Shown here: piece after piece, positions 15,401-23,021 of the stretch
Numbering within the stretch: the first letter of the stretch is position 1
Layout of the letters: each line of letters starts with the position of its first letter
Assembly: GCF_921293095.1 (NCBI RefSeq)
Contig: NC_060256.1
Location: forward strand, 89,001,851 to 89,065,850
Direction of reading: 5' to 3'
Source of the DNA: Ischnura elegans
Lineage: Eukaryota > Arthropoda > Insecta > Odonata > Coenagrionidae
DNA: 64,000 nt
Translations under genes and position numbers: made by a program
Notes under the pieces: generated by a model
Told to the model about the DNA's origin: nothing
Seen by the model: the letters and a program-made list of their open reading frames with translations, nothing else
Database searches by the model: none

Positions 15401-18400
15401 TTAAGAATGAACTGATTGTGAGATGATTTAAAATCAAGTTTCATGCACTTGTGAACATAAAATGATTCAGATAAGGATATGTTTGAGGTTGATGAGCAAT
15501 CAGTACGATATGGGGATAATAAAATCGGGTGTAAATAATTTGTTGTCGGCATTGCTAAGGTCTTGGTAACTCAGTAATGAAGAATTAGAAAGCTATCCAT
15601 TTCCTCAAAGGAAAATTTTTTAAAGTTCATCCCTGATTCTCTAGGAAGTTTTTTTAATTAATTTATAGATTTACTTATCCTCTACTGATTTTAAGAAAGT
15701 TTTCTTTTTGTGTCTTAAAAATGCTTTCCTTCTACAAGATATTTCCTATAGTACTTTCTCAGAGTATTATCTTCACTATATACCGCACCGGTAATAGATG
15801 ATCCAGAAGCTGCTTAGAGAGTTTTTACTGTGCAACGTGCAATGCACCATTGCTTGGTGGTGGACTATTTCCCATAACTCTTGATGAGATCAGATACATA
15901 TTCTATTCTCCATTAGCCTTTAAAGTCAAGTTTGCCATTTGGTTGAGCAATAACTGTTCTTAAAAAGGGAATTAGCATGTAAATCAGAGAAAATTTCTAC
16001 AAACCAATGCGTTTATGCAATAGCAACTATGAGACTCTTGGACAACCAAATTTTCATTAGGCTTCTCACCTCCCATCTTGTATTGCAGCTATGAACTCAT
16101 ATTTAATACTGACACAAGTTAACCTTACACATAATTTTTCCTGCCTTCACCTTCCATGGGGAGCAGTGCCGATCCTATCCTTGGGCTATCACAGGGATAG
16201 TTAAAATATGTATTCAAAATATTCCTCCACCAATCATACCACTCCACGACAACACTCCTGTTCTTTCTGCCAATAATTTTCCTCCCTCCTTTTACCATAT
16301 ACTCTTTTCGTATTTTCAGAATATGTAACTATATTGATATGCAATTTTACATGCATTCACATCATAAGAATAAATGCATACCTTTTAATGACCTTCTAAG
16401 GGGAGTGTGAAAGACTAGTGATTTAAGGGTTTGGCTCCTGATTGAAGAGTTCTTAGCTCAAATCCCAGTATAAGCTTTCAGATGCCCTCAAATTAAAGAA
16501 AAGTGCAGGGTGGTCTAGGGAAAGAAACCCCGGTCCACCCCATGCCCAGACGTGCTGGTCCACAAGATGGATGTGCTGGGCAATATATAAACTGCAAATC
16601 TTTTTTAAATTTGTGCTATCATAATAATGACTATGCAACCTGGTTTTTTTTCCACAAGTCATGGAAAGTCCTCTTGTGATGGTATGGGAGGTACTATTGA
16701 ACGAATAGCGAGGGAAGCCAGCCTGCAACGCCCAATGCCACGGCAGATCACAAATAGCAGCAGGATGTATGAATTTTGTAGAGGTAATACAAAAAACATC
16801 AACATCCATTACTTTAAGTCTAATGTTGTGGGTTGGTCACGCAGTAACCTCTTTGAAAGATCTACCAAGGCAAAAACAATTCTAGGCACAAGAAACTTCC
16901 ATCATTTTGTGCCTTTATCGGAAAGAAGCGTCGCTGCAAAGTTCACTGGCTTGGATGACGAGTATAGCATTGTATTTGATTTTTGTTCTGAAACAGTGGA
17001 TTTCCCAGATAATTTGGCTGTTGGTTCATAAGCAGCTTGTATTTACAGCAAGCAGTATGGTACATTCACTAGTGGAAGCTCTCAACCATGAAAAAGGTGA
17101 TATTTCAGTTAAATTCATGACACCTTAAGGACCCTCACCTTCATTCTCTTGGCCAGAGAGAGATGTTTGATGTGTGCCACAAGGACACTTATTGGGTGTA
17201 CTTAATTTCCCAGCAACCATAAGTTCTGGGAGGTCATACTACTTCTTTAGGGAGGGAGTGGCCAACATTCAAAAAATAATTTTTAATTAAAACTCCCTCA
17301 GCTCCAATGGTCCTGATAGCACGAAATTAACAGTCTTTGGGGGCGTACATGCACACGCTTGCTTATGCGTTTCCTACTCTACAAGCCAGTAGCATACACT
17401 ATAGTGAGGTAATGCATGCTCCAATATAGTTTAATCATATTTAAGTAAACGCTTATCTCTCCTCTACATCATGTAATTTATATGTGCCTTGAAAAAGATA
17501 AGTACCATTTCTTCCCGTGACCAAGAATAAGTCTTTTTTTACTAAAAGAAATGCTGGACTCATGATTTTTTTCCTCAGGATCTTTGCTCATACATTAATG
17601 AATACTTAAAATGGAATCATGAGACTGTATTCACATGGCCTTTCCTTGTGGATGCTGACAACGAAAAATGGTACAAGCGAGATTTTTTTGTCAACTTCAT
17701 TTTTTGCAGCTGAATTACTTCATGTGGGGAATATTTAATGATAATCTAGGGATCATTATGAACTACTTAACTCCAGAAAAAAATCATGACTTTTCATCAA
17801 ACACTAATGGAGTTATGGATGAAAAATAAAAAACAGCCATGCATTGCATGTTGCAGCACTTTAGGGGGTCAAGCTCAAATTTCAATTGCTCATATTTCAT
17901 AAAAAATCGACAGTTGGAGGCTAAAATTGAACACAATCTCTAATCATACCAGAATGTATGACCATGGTAAGTTTCATGAAAATCCGAGACAGTGGGTGTC
18001 AGGGCCTGGTTGATTTGAAATGGAATGACCCAGCAATCTATCTCCATCATCAGCGATCAATAATCCTAAGATTAGTTTGACGCATCTCTCCACTTAATTC
18101 TCCTTACAGATACATAATCTTTTAACACCCACATATTTCTTCTCTTTAACATTCCTCTCTGCCTGTTCCATTAACTATATTCAACATATTTCTTTTCCAT
18201 TCTCCCCATCTACTTGTCCCTCGATGATTGTCTTCGTCAGGACATCTTGTCTCAATAAATGGCTGATTAGGTTGTTTCATCTTCTTATCAAGGTTTTCAT
18301 GAGGCTTCTCTTCTAAGTTCCTCATAACTCACTCGGTCGATTCATTTGATCCTCATTCTTCTTTAGCACCACAACAAGGGAGACTCCACTCTTGATATCT

Positions 18401-20645
18401 CCACAACTGTCATAGTACATGCCAAAATCTTTATTTTCAATATCATCAAAGTCCCCACCGTTCAACTCCTTGAAATGCAATTCACTTAACTGTGCACCCA
18501 CATCACATCCCAAATTCTCTCCACTTCAAATGGCTTCTTTCCTCAGTAAGTAATCTTCTGACATAACAAACAGTTTATCTCCAACAATACATCCATGCCT
18601 CCCCAGCAATTTAAATTTTCTTGATTTCATCTACCACTGATCAGGAATCTTTCATGTTAACTTATATCCAGGCTCACTTCACTTATAAAACACCAAAATA
18701 GCTGTGGTAATATATCTCTCACTATTCCAAAAGTGCTATTTGGGCTTCCAGCCCGGTGGTCTCCCTCCATTCTGCCACCCGGCTGGAAGCCTGAACAGCC
18801 CTTTTGGAATATATTTGCCGGGAAAGCATTAGATCTTACTATCTCTCACTATATCTCTCTCATTTAATAAATCAAGCTAAAACATAAATTCTTCCTTCCA
18901 ACGTGTAATCAACATACATAATTTCAAAACCGAGAGCAAAAAACGCTCTCAGTTTTCATACAAAACGTTAGGCAAAAACACTTCATACAAAATGTTAGGC
19001 AAAATTCAGGTGAATTACGTCCTACGTTGGACCCTAAAAACCGAAATCTTCATCACTTCCATCCAGCAAATAAATATTAATAATGAAGAATATACTTTTC
19101 TTGGATATTAATCTCTGTAATGCATCTAACTTAGCCAATTTATATCCAAGCATTCAAAGCTGTCTCATAGTAAGTCATAAATGTTTATTTACATAACCTA
19201 GCCAATTGAGTTAGAAAATATATTTGGATTTAAACTGAGATTTCTAATTCTTTCAATCAAATCAATGGAATGCTCAAGTTCCAACATCTCCACTTCAACG
19301 TAGAAAGGTCAAATATTCAAATCGAAAATTAACTTAGATAGTGGTATAAGTTCTTTAGGCATTCTCAAATTGGACTTCACGAGGTCTATGAAAATATCAA
19401 GTACCTATTCACAGTGTCAAGCTTCCCTTATACAAGAAATTATTTAAAACTGAAGAATTTAAATTTTGGAAACTAGACCTGAATAAACAACAATCCCAAA
19501 GGATCTTGATTTCAAATATGCAAATTAAGTAACTATAAGTACCTTAGATTCCAAGTGCTGGGTGACCACTTCTTTCAATCCTGTGTACAGTCTTTCCCCA
19601 TGTTTGTGGAGGACCATTGTATAAGCATTCCTGTAAAGTTCCTCAAAACTTAGGCCAGAATTGTTTTTCCTCTGAATTTCTTGAATCGCATTTTTTAAGA
19701 GAGCCCAAATGTTCTCCACATACTTCTCATCCATAGTCATCTAGAAAATTAAAAAAATATATTAACTTACGGCCGAGGTCACATATGGTTTCCTCTTTTA
19801 TCGTGATACTGGTGGTCACAATCACTTGGTATTAATAACAGGTATAGCAAACTTAGTAAAGCAACCAATATAGTAAATTTATCTTAGAAAAACAAAGAGG
19901 GAGAAAAAGACATAATTACACATGATTTTTCAAATAGACCCGTTGTTCCGAAGGTGAACCCAGAATAAGCTAATAATTTTAAAGTAATTGTTGTTGTCAA
20001 GTAAAATATAATTATATTTAAGATGTAAGAGATGACGATAATTTATGCTAATTCCGTACCGTGGAGTCCAACTCGCATTTGAAACGAGAGAGCATGTAAG
20101 TCGGTTTCCATTGCGTCCATGCTTCAAAAGATTGGTTCATCAAAATATCAACACCGTAACACTAACATAAATCACTTCGGTAGCGGATTTTGAATTGCAG
20201 TAAAACCACAATATTTCATTAAGACTAACGGGCCTAAACAAACTACAGCCACAACAATAGAGTATTGACATGAGTTACTAATACCAAGCACCAAATACTT
20301 TCAAGATACTATGATTTATTTTCCGACACAAGAGGTGAAATAAACAAAACCCAAACATATCAGATCTCATTCCTGACAATCACACTTATTAGCAGATGTA
20401 CCCTAGATTTCTGAGGATAAACAAGAGTCATTACGACAGAAACGTTAAAAAAAGGAATGCAATGTCACGGGTAAGCAGCTTCTGCATCAAAATCGGAAAG
20501 TATTGCTGTAAATGGCATTGAAACATACTTAAAATGGAACATATGATCTCTTACAGCTAGATACGCCTTTTAAAAGGGGATCACTTACCGGGAAAGCCCT
20601 GATTCTCATCTTCCCTTCTTTTTTAGGAAGCCCACTTTTCATCAT
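154..20645 (-). CDS. Cul3: Cullin-3, 12 coding exons, C-terminal exon outside window
   Basis: Cullin-3 is the scaffold of CRL3 ubiquitin ligases. Its N-terminal cullin repeats bind BTB-domain substrate adaptors and its C-terminal cullin homology domain binds the RING protein Rbx1. Joining the minus-strand exons 20645-20589, 19740-19543, 12860-12675, 11197-10994, 9599-9420, 5917-5648, 5559-5383, 4913-4743, 4358-4251, 4177-4053, 3920-3551 and 462-154 gives 785 in-frame residues that align end to end with animal CUL3. All visible introns are GT-AG. The start Met has an in-frame TAA six codons upstream. The Nedd8-acceptor Lys lies in an IVRIMK motif (about K779, codon 174-172). The final ~50 residues of the winged-helix end are missing because that exon lies left of base 1. 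The protein is longer than the human one (768) because of two low-complexity expansions, at about residues 328-357 and 591-655. Identification is near certain; exon edges were read by eye. Confidence 0.97.
570..735. repeat. Palindromic MITE in Cul3 intron 11
   Basis: A 166-bp imperfect inverted repeat. The left arm begins TTAGTAAAATTGGACATTGC and the right arm is its near reverse complement ending TCCAATTCTACTAA. The 13-mer CAAAGATTCATTC occurs just left (557-569) and about 30 bases right (766-778), which could reflect an older local duplication. Confidence 0.7.
1084..2437. mobile_element. Tigger/pogo-like non-autonomous element, copy A
   Basis: Ends are CAGTAGAATCTGGTTATTAC on the left and TAACGAGTCTACTG on the right. 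Both are flanked by TA (1082-1083, 2438-2439), as expected for Tc1/mariner/pogo elements. Subterminal sequence repeats CTTCGTAATAACGAGAA. No transposase motif is seen; the 147-codon minus-strand reading frame inside has no recognisable domain. Related copies lie at 34081 and, inverted, at 50760. Confidence 0.8.
2690..3060. repeat. Dispersed repeat related to 13572-13915
   Basis: Shares an ordered series of segments with 13572-13915, for example TTTTAATGCAAGGAT and GAAGATTTCTTC followed by GGATAA. This is a diverged copy of the same interspersed element. Its own terminal repeats were not found, so the edges are approximate. It sits in Cul3 intron 11. Confidence 0.6.
3061..3550. other. Cul3 intron 11, right part
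   Basis: No exon, RNA gene or recognisable repeat seen. A 72-codon plus-strand reading frame at 3103-3321 has no similarity I recognise. Confidence 0.4.
3551..3920 (-). CDS. Cul3: Cul3 coding exon 11 (residues 559-682)
   Basis: Begins [14 protein letters not shown], then [11 protein letters not shown], then a ~65-residue Ser/Ala/Thr/Gly-rich insert (about 591-655). The fold resumes at [12 protein letters not shown]. The corresponding human loop is about 20 residues. Donor GAG|GTACAG. Confidence 0.95.
4053..4177 (-). CDS. Cul3: Cul3 coding exon 10 (residues 518-559)
   Basis: Contains [18 protein letters not shown] and SATPKC. It ends within an Arg codon (CGA AG|GTAG), which exon 11 completes with G. 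Confidence 0.95.
4251..4358 (-). CDS. Cul3: Cul3 coding exon 9 (residues 482-517)
   Basis: Begins [18 protein letters not shown] and ends HVMTSG. It is only 36 codons and was found by reading between neighbouring exons. Acceptor CTTGTAG, donor GGG|GTGAGT. Confidence 0.95.
4743..4913 (-). CDS. Cul3: Cul3 coding exon 8 (residues 425-481)
   Basis: Contains [18 protein letters not shown] and [15 protein letters not shown], among the most conserved cullin homology stretches. Acceptor CCCCAG, donor AAG|GTATGT. Confidence 0.97.
5020..5136. repeat. Perfect 117-bp palindrome (57-bp arms, 3-bp loop)
   Basis: The two arms are exact reverse complements around GTT at 5077-5079. Each arm contains two tandem copies of a unit containing CTTTGTGCTTTCACATTAAT (the second slightly truncated at the loop). 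It lies in Cul3 intron 7, between exons 7 and 8. Arm identity implies a recent origin, either a fold-back element or a template-switch event; an assembly artefact is also possible. Confidence 0.9.
5383..5559 (-). CDS. Cul3: Cul3 coding exon 7 (residues 366-424)
   Basis: Begins [13 protein letters not shown] and ends [14 protein letters not shown], entering the cullin homology domain. Donor GGA|GTAAGT, phase 0. Confidence 0.96.
5648..5917 (-). CDS. Cul3: Cul3 coding exon 6 (residues 276-365)
   Basis: Begins [20 protein letters not shown]. Its 3' half carries a Ser/Gly/Gln-rich stretch (about residues 328-357) where human CUL3 has only a short acidic linker. It ends INFVQ before donor GTGAGTAG. 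Confidence 0.95.
6071..7800 (-). mobile_element. Tigger-like element with deleted transposase
   Basis: Terminal inverted repeats CACCCATGTCTCGTATAGCG match at both ends and are flanked by TA (6069-6070, 7801-7802). Minus-strand coding remnants are present: an N-terminal piece (7246-6980), then 6843-6583 with [17 protein letters not shown] and [10 protein letters not shown], the first-Asp motif of Tigger transposases. The second and third catalytic Asp regions are absent, so this is an internally deleted copy. It sits in Cul3 intron 5. Confidence 0.85.
6583..7246 (-). pseudogene. Tigger transposase remnant
   Basis: Two reading frames on the minus strand. 7246-6980 carries an N-terminal helix-turn-helix-like stretch ([18 protein letters not shown]). 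6843-6583 carries [15 protein letters not shown] and [12 protein letters not shown], comparable to the Tigger block around the first catalytic Asp. They are frameshifted relative to one another and lack the rest of the DDE domain. Confidence 0.8.
7803..9419. other. Cul3 intron 5, right part, with a short nested inverted repeat
   Basis: No exon or identifiable element. Around 8953-9055 two imperfect inverted repeats overlap: AAACGCTCACCT with AGGTGAGCGTTT, and CTGCCTACTACC with a GGCAGTAGGCAG-type partner. They would fold as a compound hairpin of unknown origin. Confidence 0.4.
9420..9599 (-). CDS. Cul3: Cul3 coding exon 5 (residues 216-275)
   Basis: Begins [20 protein letters not shown] and ends KKHMKTIVE. 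Acceptor CTTCAG, donor GAG|GTAGAT, phase 0. Confidence 0.96.
9600..10993. other. Cul3 intron 4
   Basis: No gene or confident repeat seen. A short tandem run of TCAAG-type pentamers lies at about 10634-10650. Confidence 0.4.
10994..11197 (-). CDS. Cul3: Cul3 coding exon 4 (residues 148-215)
   Basis: Begins [11 protein letters not shown] and contains [19 protein letters not shown]. Phase 0 at both ends; donor CAG|GTAAAT. Confidence 0.96.
11848..12060. repeat. Solo end of a Tigger/pogo-like element
   Basis: Begins CAGTGGAACCCTGATCTATC after TA, the typical CAGTGGAACC start of Tigger elements. Subterminal repeats resemble CATTCCCGCAT and CATCGTTTGCC. No matching right end was found, so it is probably a truncated copy in Cul3 intron 3. 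Confidence 0.55.
12130..12302. mobile_element. Harbinger-like MITE, 173 bp
   Basis: Imperfect terminal inverted repeats: AGGCCGCTGTACACTGAATG on the left and the complement of AGGCCGCTATACATGGTGAA on the right. Flanked by TAA at 12127-12129 and 12303-12305. The TWA duplication is typical of PIF/Harbinger. No coding capacity. Confidence 0.7.
12675..12860 (-). CDS. Cul3: Cul3 coding exon 3 (residues 86-147)
   Basis: Begins [18 protein letters not shown] and contains [18 protein letters not shown]. It is separated from exon 2 by a 6.7-kb intron packed with repeats. Acceptor TTCTTTCAG, donor CAG|GTATGC. Confidence 0.96.
12861..13571. other. Cul3 intron 2, first part
   Basis: No exon or repeat recognised. 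Confidence 0.35.
13572..13915. repeat. Tigger-like interspersed element, second copy
   Basis: Starts CAGTAAACTTCGGCTTATCC after TA, and its body parallels 2690-3060 (TTTTAATGCAAGGAT and related blocks). It appears truncated on the right. Confidence 0.6.
13940..15060 (+). pseudogene. Decayed RTE-type LINE reverse transcriptase
   Basis: Broken plus-strand codons correspond in order to the RT encoded at 43759-45039: ATC ATC ATT CCT ATT followed by [13 protein letters not shown], then LDEQL and ETILALAAH, then [14 protein letters not shown] and RQGCTV. Multiple stops and frameshifts are present. A piggyBac-type MITE (14493-14731) interrupts it, and the reading continues across the insertion point. 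Confidence 0.75.
14493..14731. mobile_element. piggyBac-like MITE, copy 1
   Basis: About 235 bp, with ends TTAACACGTTGTGTACGGAT and CCCCAGTACGCAACGTGTCA. The left end carries TTAA; the right TTAA is mutated. It is nearly collinear with 39686-39927 and related to 52629-52949. It lies inside the decayed RTE RT. Confidence 0.8.
15061..16380. other. Cul3 intron 2, middle
   Basis: No gene or repeat family identified. Confidence 0.35.
16395..16620 (+). repeat. Possible decayed tRNA-type SINE
   Basis: A tRNA-like order is present: AGTGATTTAAGGG, then GGTTTGGCTCCTGATTG, then AGCTCAAATCCCAG as a weak B box. Beyond it runs CCCCGGTCCACCCC. The B box departs from consensus, so this is tentative. Confidence 0.35.
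16627..17270 (+). pseudogene. Transposon-type protein fragment with HGK-CDG motif
   Basis: The frame 16627-17031 contains [20 protein letters not shown] and [14 protein letters not shown]. After shifts, a second frame gives DISVKFMTP and a later stretch reads FSWPERDV. I recall the order HGKxxCDGxGGTxKR, then VKFxxPHGP, then FxWPxxxD from abundant uncharacterised transposon-associated proteins of arthropods, but cannot name the superfamily. It is frameshifted and lies in Cul3 intron 2, so it is unlikely to be a host gene. Confidence 0.5.
18030..18530 (-). repeat. RTE-type LINE 3' fragment
   Basis: Collinear with the 3' part of the LINE at 43322-45063, sharing TGTCCCTCGA and AGGCTTCTCTTCT. 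It is more diverged and frameshifted, and includes the LINE 3' UTR segment AATCCTAAGATTAGTTTGA. Same strand as Cul3. Confidence 0.75.
18728..18818. repeat. Short fold-back repeat
   Basis: The arm ATTCCAAAAGTGCT, then GGCTTCCAGCC, is mirrored by GGCTGGAAGCC, then AGCCCTTTTGGAAT, around a spacer of about 25 bases. It is probably a small palindromic MITE in Cul3 intron 2. Confidence 0.65.
18830..19542. other. Cul3 intron 2, last part
   Basis: Nothing recognised apart from two short near-direct repeats around ACAAAACGTTAGGCAAAA / ACAAAATGTTAGGCAAAA at about 18960-19000. Confidence 0.35.
19543..19740 (-). CDS. Cul3: Cul3 coding exon 2 (residues 20-85)
   Basis: Begins MTMDEKYV and contains [20 protein letters not shown], the first cullin repeat that contacts BTB adaptors. 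Acceptor TTTTCTAG, donor AAG|GTACTT, phase 0 at both ends. Confidence 0.96.
19741..20588. other. Cul3 intron 1
   Basis: No exon, RNA gene or repeat recognised. Confidence 0.4.
20589..20645 (-). CDS. Cul3: Cul3 coding exon 1 (residues 1-19)
   Basis: Encodes the short basic N-terminus ending in KMRIRAFP, which matches the conserved KMRIRAFP of animal CUL3. Donor GTAAGTGA, phase 0. An in-frame TAA lies six codons upstream of the first of two tandem ATGs; the second ATG could also serve. Confidence 0.93.
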
Positions 20646-20671
20646 TTTCGCCTCTTCTCTTTAACAGTTCT
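20646..20671 (-). other. Cul3: Cul3 5'UTR stub with candidate 5'UTR intron
   Basis: Upstream of the start codon the minus strand has a good acceptor (TTTTCTACAG) ending at 20672. A candidate donor AAAG|GTACTT sits at 21366/21365. This suggests a non-coding first exon around 21366-21430 joined to this 26-base leader. It is inferred from splice motifs alone. Confidence 0.4.
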
Positions 20672-22935
20672 CTGTAGAAAACATAAGACCACAGCTCACA
20701 ACATCAATTATGGCTCGGGGAGCACTGGAGCTTGTTGACTATTTTGGGTTTTCAGCATACATTACAGGTCTTCAGCTAAACTTCAAGCTGAAAACTAAAA
20801 AAACACATACAACATGAATAAGGCACAGTAAAATACACAGATGTCGAAACAACCTGTCTATCATGAACTGTAGTCGAGACACGAAACACCTAAAACAATT
20901 CAGCTGAAACACACATTACTCGTCATTTCGTACATCAGAGTTGATTGAATAGTTGTAACTCAATTAAAATGCTATTTCCACAATCACAGAAGGTTAAAAC
21001 GAAGATCTCTTAGGAGCTATAGAACATTTTCTCATCAAAAATTTTAGTCCGAATCCTCTGTATCACACGAACATAGCACGTTCGCCAACTAATAAAATTA
21101 AAACAATACCTTCAAGAAAACTTAACCGCGACTAAAATTATTTCCATTGAACCTTATTTCGAGGGGATAACAAAATTGCCACAGAATAAAACTTTTTCAC
21201 AGTTTCCGTGTTTTGAGCACATCAGTTGGTGTTGACACAAAATAAGATGGAGTGGCCATACTGCTCAATATGTAATATATTTTACGAACACTGAATTATA
21301 AATGTTTTAGATCTACAAAAATTGCTACCGAGAATTTTAACAATTAAACCAGTTATAAAAAGTACCTTTGTCCGTTCTGGAGGTCGTTTTATGCCACTGA
21401 TTACGAGTTGAGTGTTCTGACAACAGCGCTTCTGTGGACATAAACGAAGTCATGTCAATATCACCCAGTCATGAATAGGTTGAGAATCGATGGTCTGTTT
21501 TAGTCACTTTTGGAGATGCAAAAGTGGCGATTATTTAGAGAAATTGCTGTTAAGAGTTAGGAATTAATATCCACCAAATTCGGCTGTTAGCAGGAAAAAC
21601 TTCGTGGCAGGACCAGGCAAATCTTATGACAAGTGCTGGTGATTTAGCATTGCTGTTTAAGTTATATATTGGTCGTAATGACTCCTCCCTCCCGTTACCA
21701 TCATTACGCAACGTACGTTCTTTGCACAAAAACACAAATTTGGTAAATGAGAAGTGAAAATATTGATTCAATCAGAAGTAACATCGTCCAAATGCCTGTA
21801 GCTTAGATTGCTGTCTCTAGAATAAATCTAACATGGAGGATGTTTCTCCGAGGATCTTTGGAACTGAATGAAGATGATCGGGGATTTCGAGTATAGACGA
21901 TGCCCAAGGCAAAGATAGTTCCCTAAGGTTCTCCACTAGCAATATTGAGCATTGATAATACTGATGCTACGGAAACCATTCCAATCATTTTGTGACCTAA
22001 TTGTGGACAAGTTGCCCAGTAGGCAGTGTGAGGGATTTTGGCAGGCTTTCGAAAATTTTCTACACGATTATGGCGGCTATCGTAATTATAAGCGGAGCGA
22101 GTTAGGAGATTATGCCATCGAAGTAATGCTGCCAGTACCGTGGTATCATCTTGGATAAAAATGGGTGGGAACGGTCGAATTACAAGCGGTCCACTAGAGT
22201 ATTCAGTGTGAGAGATGTGTGCTCCTCATCTTGTGGGGGAATTAATCTTTACAGAAGATTAAAAGCATCTTCGCATGCTGATTCATGATTGCAATTTATT
22301 GAAATACATTCTTGTTGACCTGCAATGGTTTTGGGTGGTAACTAGGGGGCGGGGGAGATTGGCATTTGATCCAGTTTATGCAACTTAAAATAATGACAGC
22401 GCTTTCTTGCTCTTTCTTTGGCTTATGCGGAGGAAACAAGCCATTCACGTAAACATCTATTACATGTATTTATCTAACACCGCTCTATCACACTAAGTTA
22501 AATGTCGAATATATTTTCTGGCGTAATTTCGTGAATACATAACATCACTTATTTATGGTAACAATGTTATTATTGAGTGAAATTCTTCTGCACATCATGA
22601 ATGTGGTAAAGCCGGAAATTAGGGAATGCCAACGTGAGAATTTCATCAACCAGTGGTAAATATTTACTAGAAGGTTTAACGGCGTTTCCCGTTTGAACAT
22701 ATTTTGGTCTTTTCTTCACTTCATCGTTTGCAGTATTTAATGCATTTTTCGTGGCAGTAACGTGTACAAAATCCCATTAATTGTTAATCATGCTTAGTGA
22801 AATTCAATGAAATGGAAGTGTGGTGTTGCTGGTGTTGCCTGTGTTCCTGACTGTTGTTGTCGTGTAAGGGTTGGTTAGGCTGAGGCATTTCTGGTGGTTT
22901 TCCGTAAGATTCTTAGGATTAAGACTGTTTAGACA
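20672..22935. promoter_or_regulatory. Divergent Cul3-RSRC1 intergenic region
   Basis: The two genes are transcribed away from each other, so both promoters should lie here. No TATA box or CpG-like block is obvious by eye. A 68-codon plus-strand frame at 21952-22158 has no recognised similarity and was not called as a gene. Confidence 0.45.
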
Positions 22936-23021
22936 ATGAGTAAATACTCGAGTGATTCTGACTCTTCTGGAGATGATTCGTATCACCGTAGGAAGAAAGA
23001 TTCAGGACGGAGTAAAAGAAG
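22936..23021 (+). CDS. RSRC1: RSRC1 exon 1 (residues 1-29)
   Basis: MSKYSSDSDSSGDDSYHRRK, a Ser/Asp-rich start. An in-frame TAG at 22930-22932 excludes an upstream start. It ends AGAAG|GTATTAG in phase 2. Confidence 0.85.

Noticed and set aside
21952-22158. 68-codon frame between Cul3 and RSRC1
   Set aside because: No similarity recognised, and it lies in the presumed divergent promoter region. It could be an exon, but nothing supports it.
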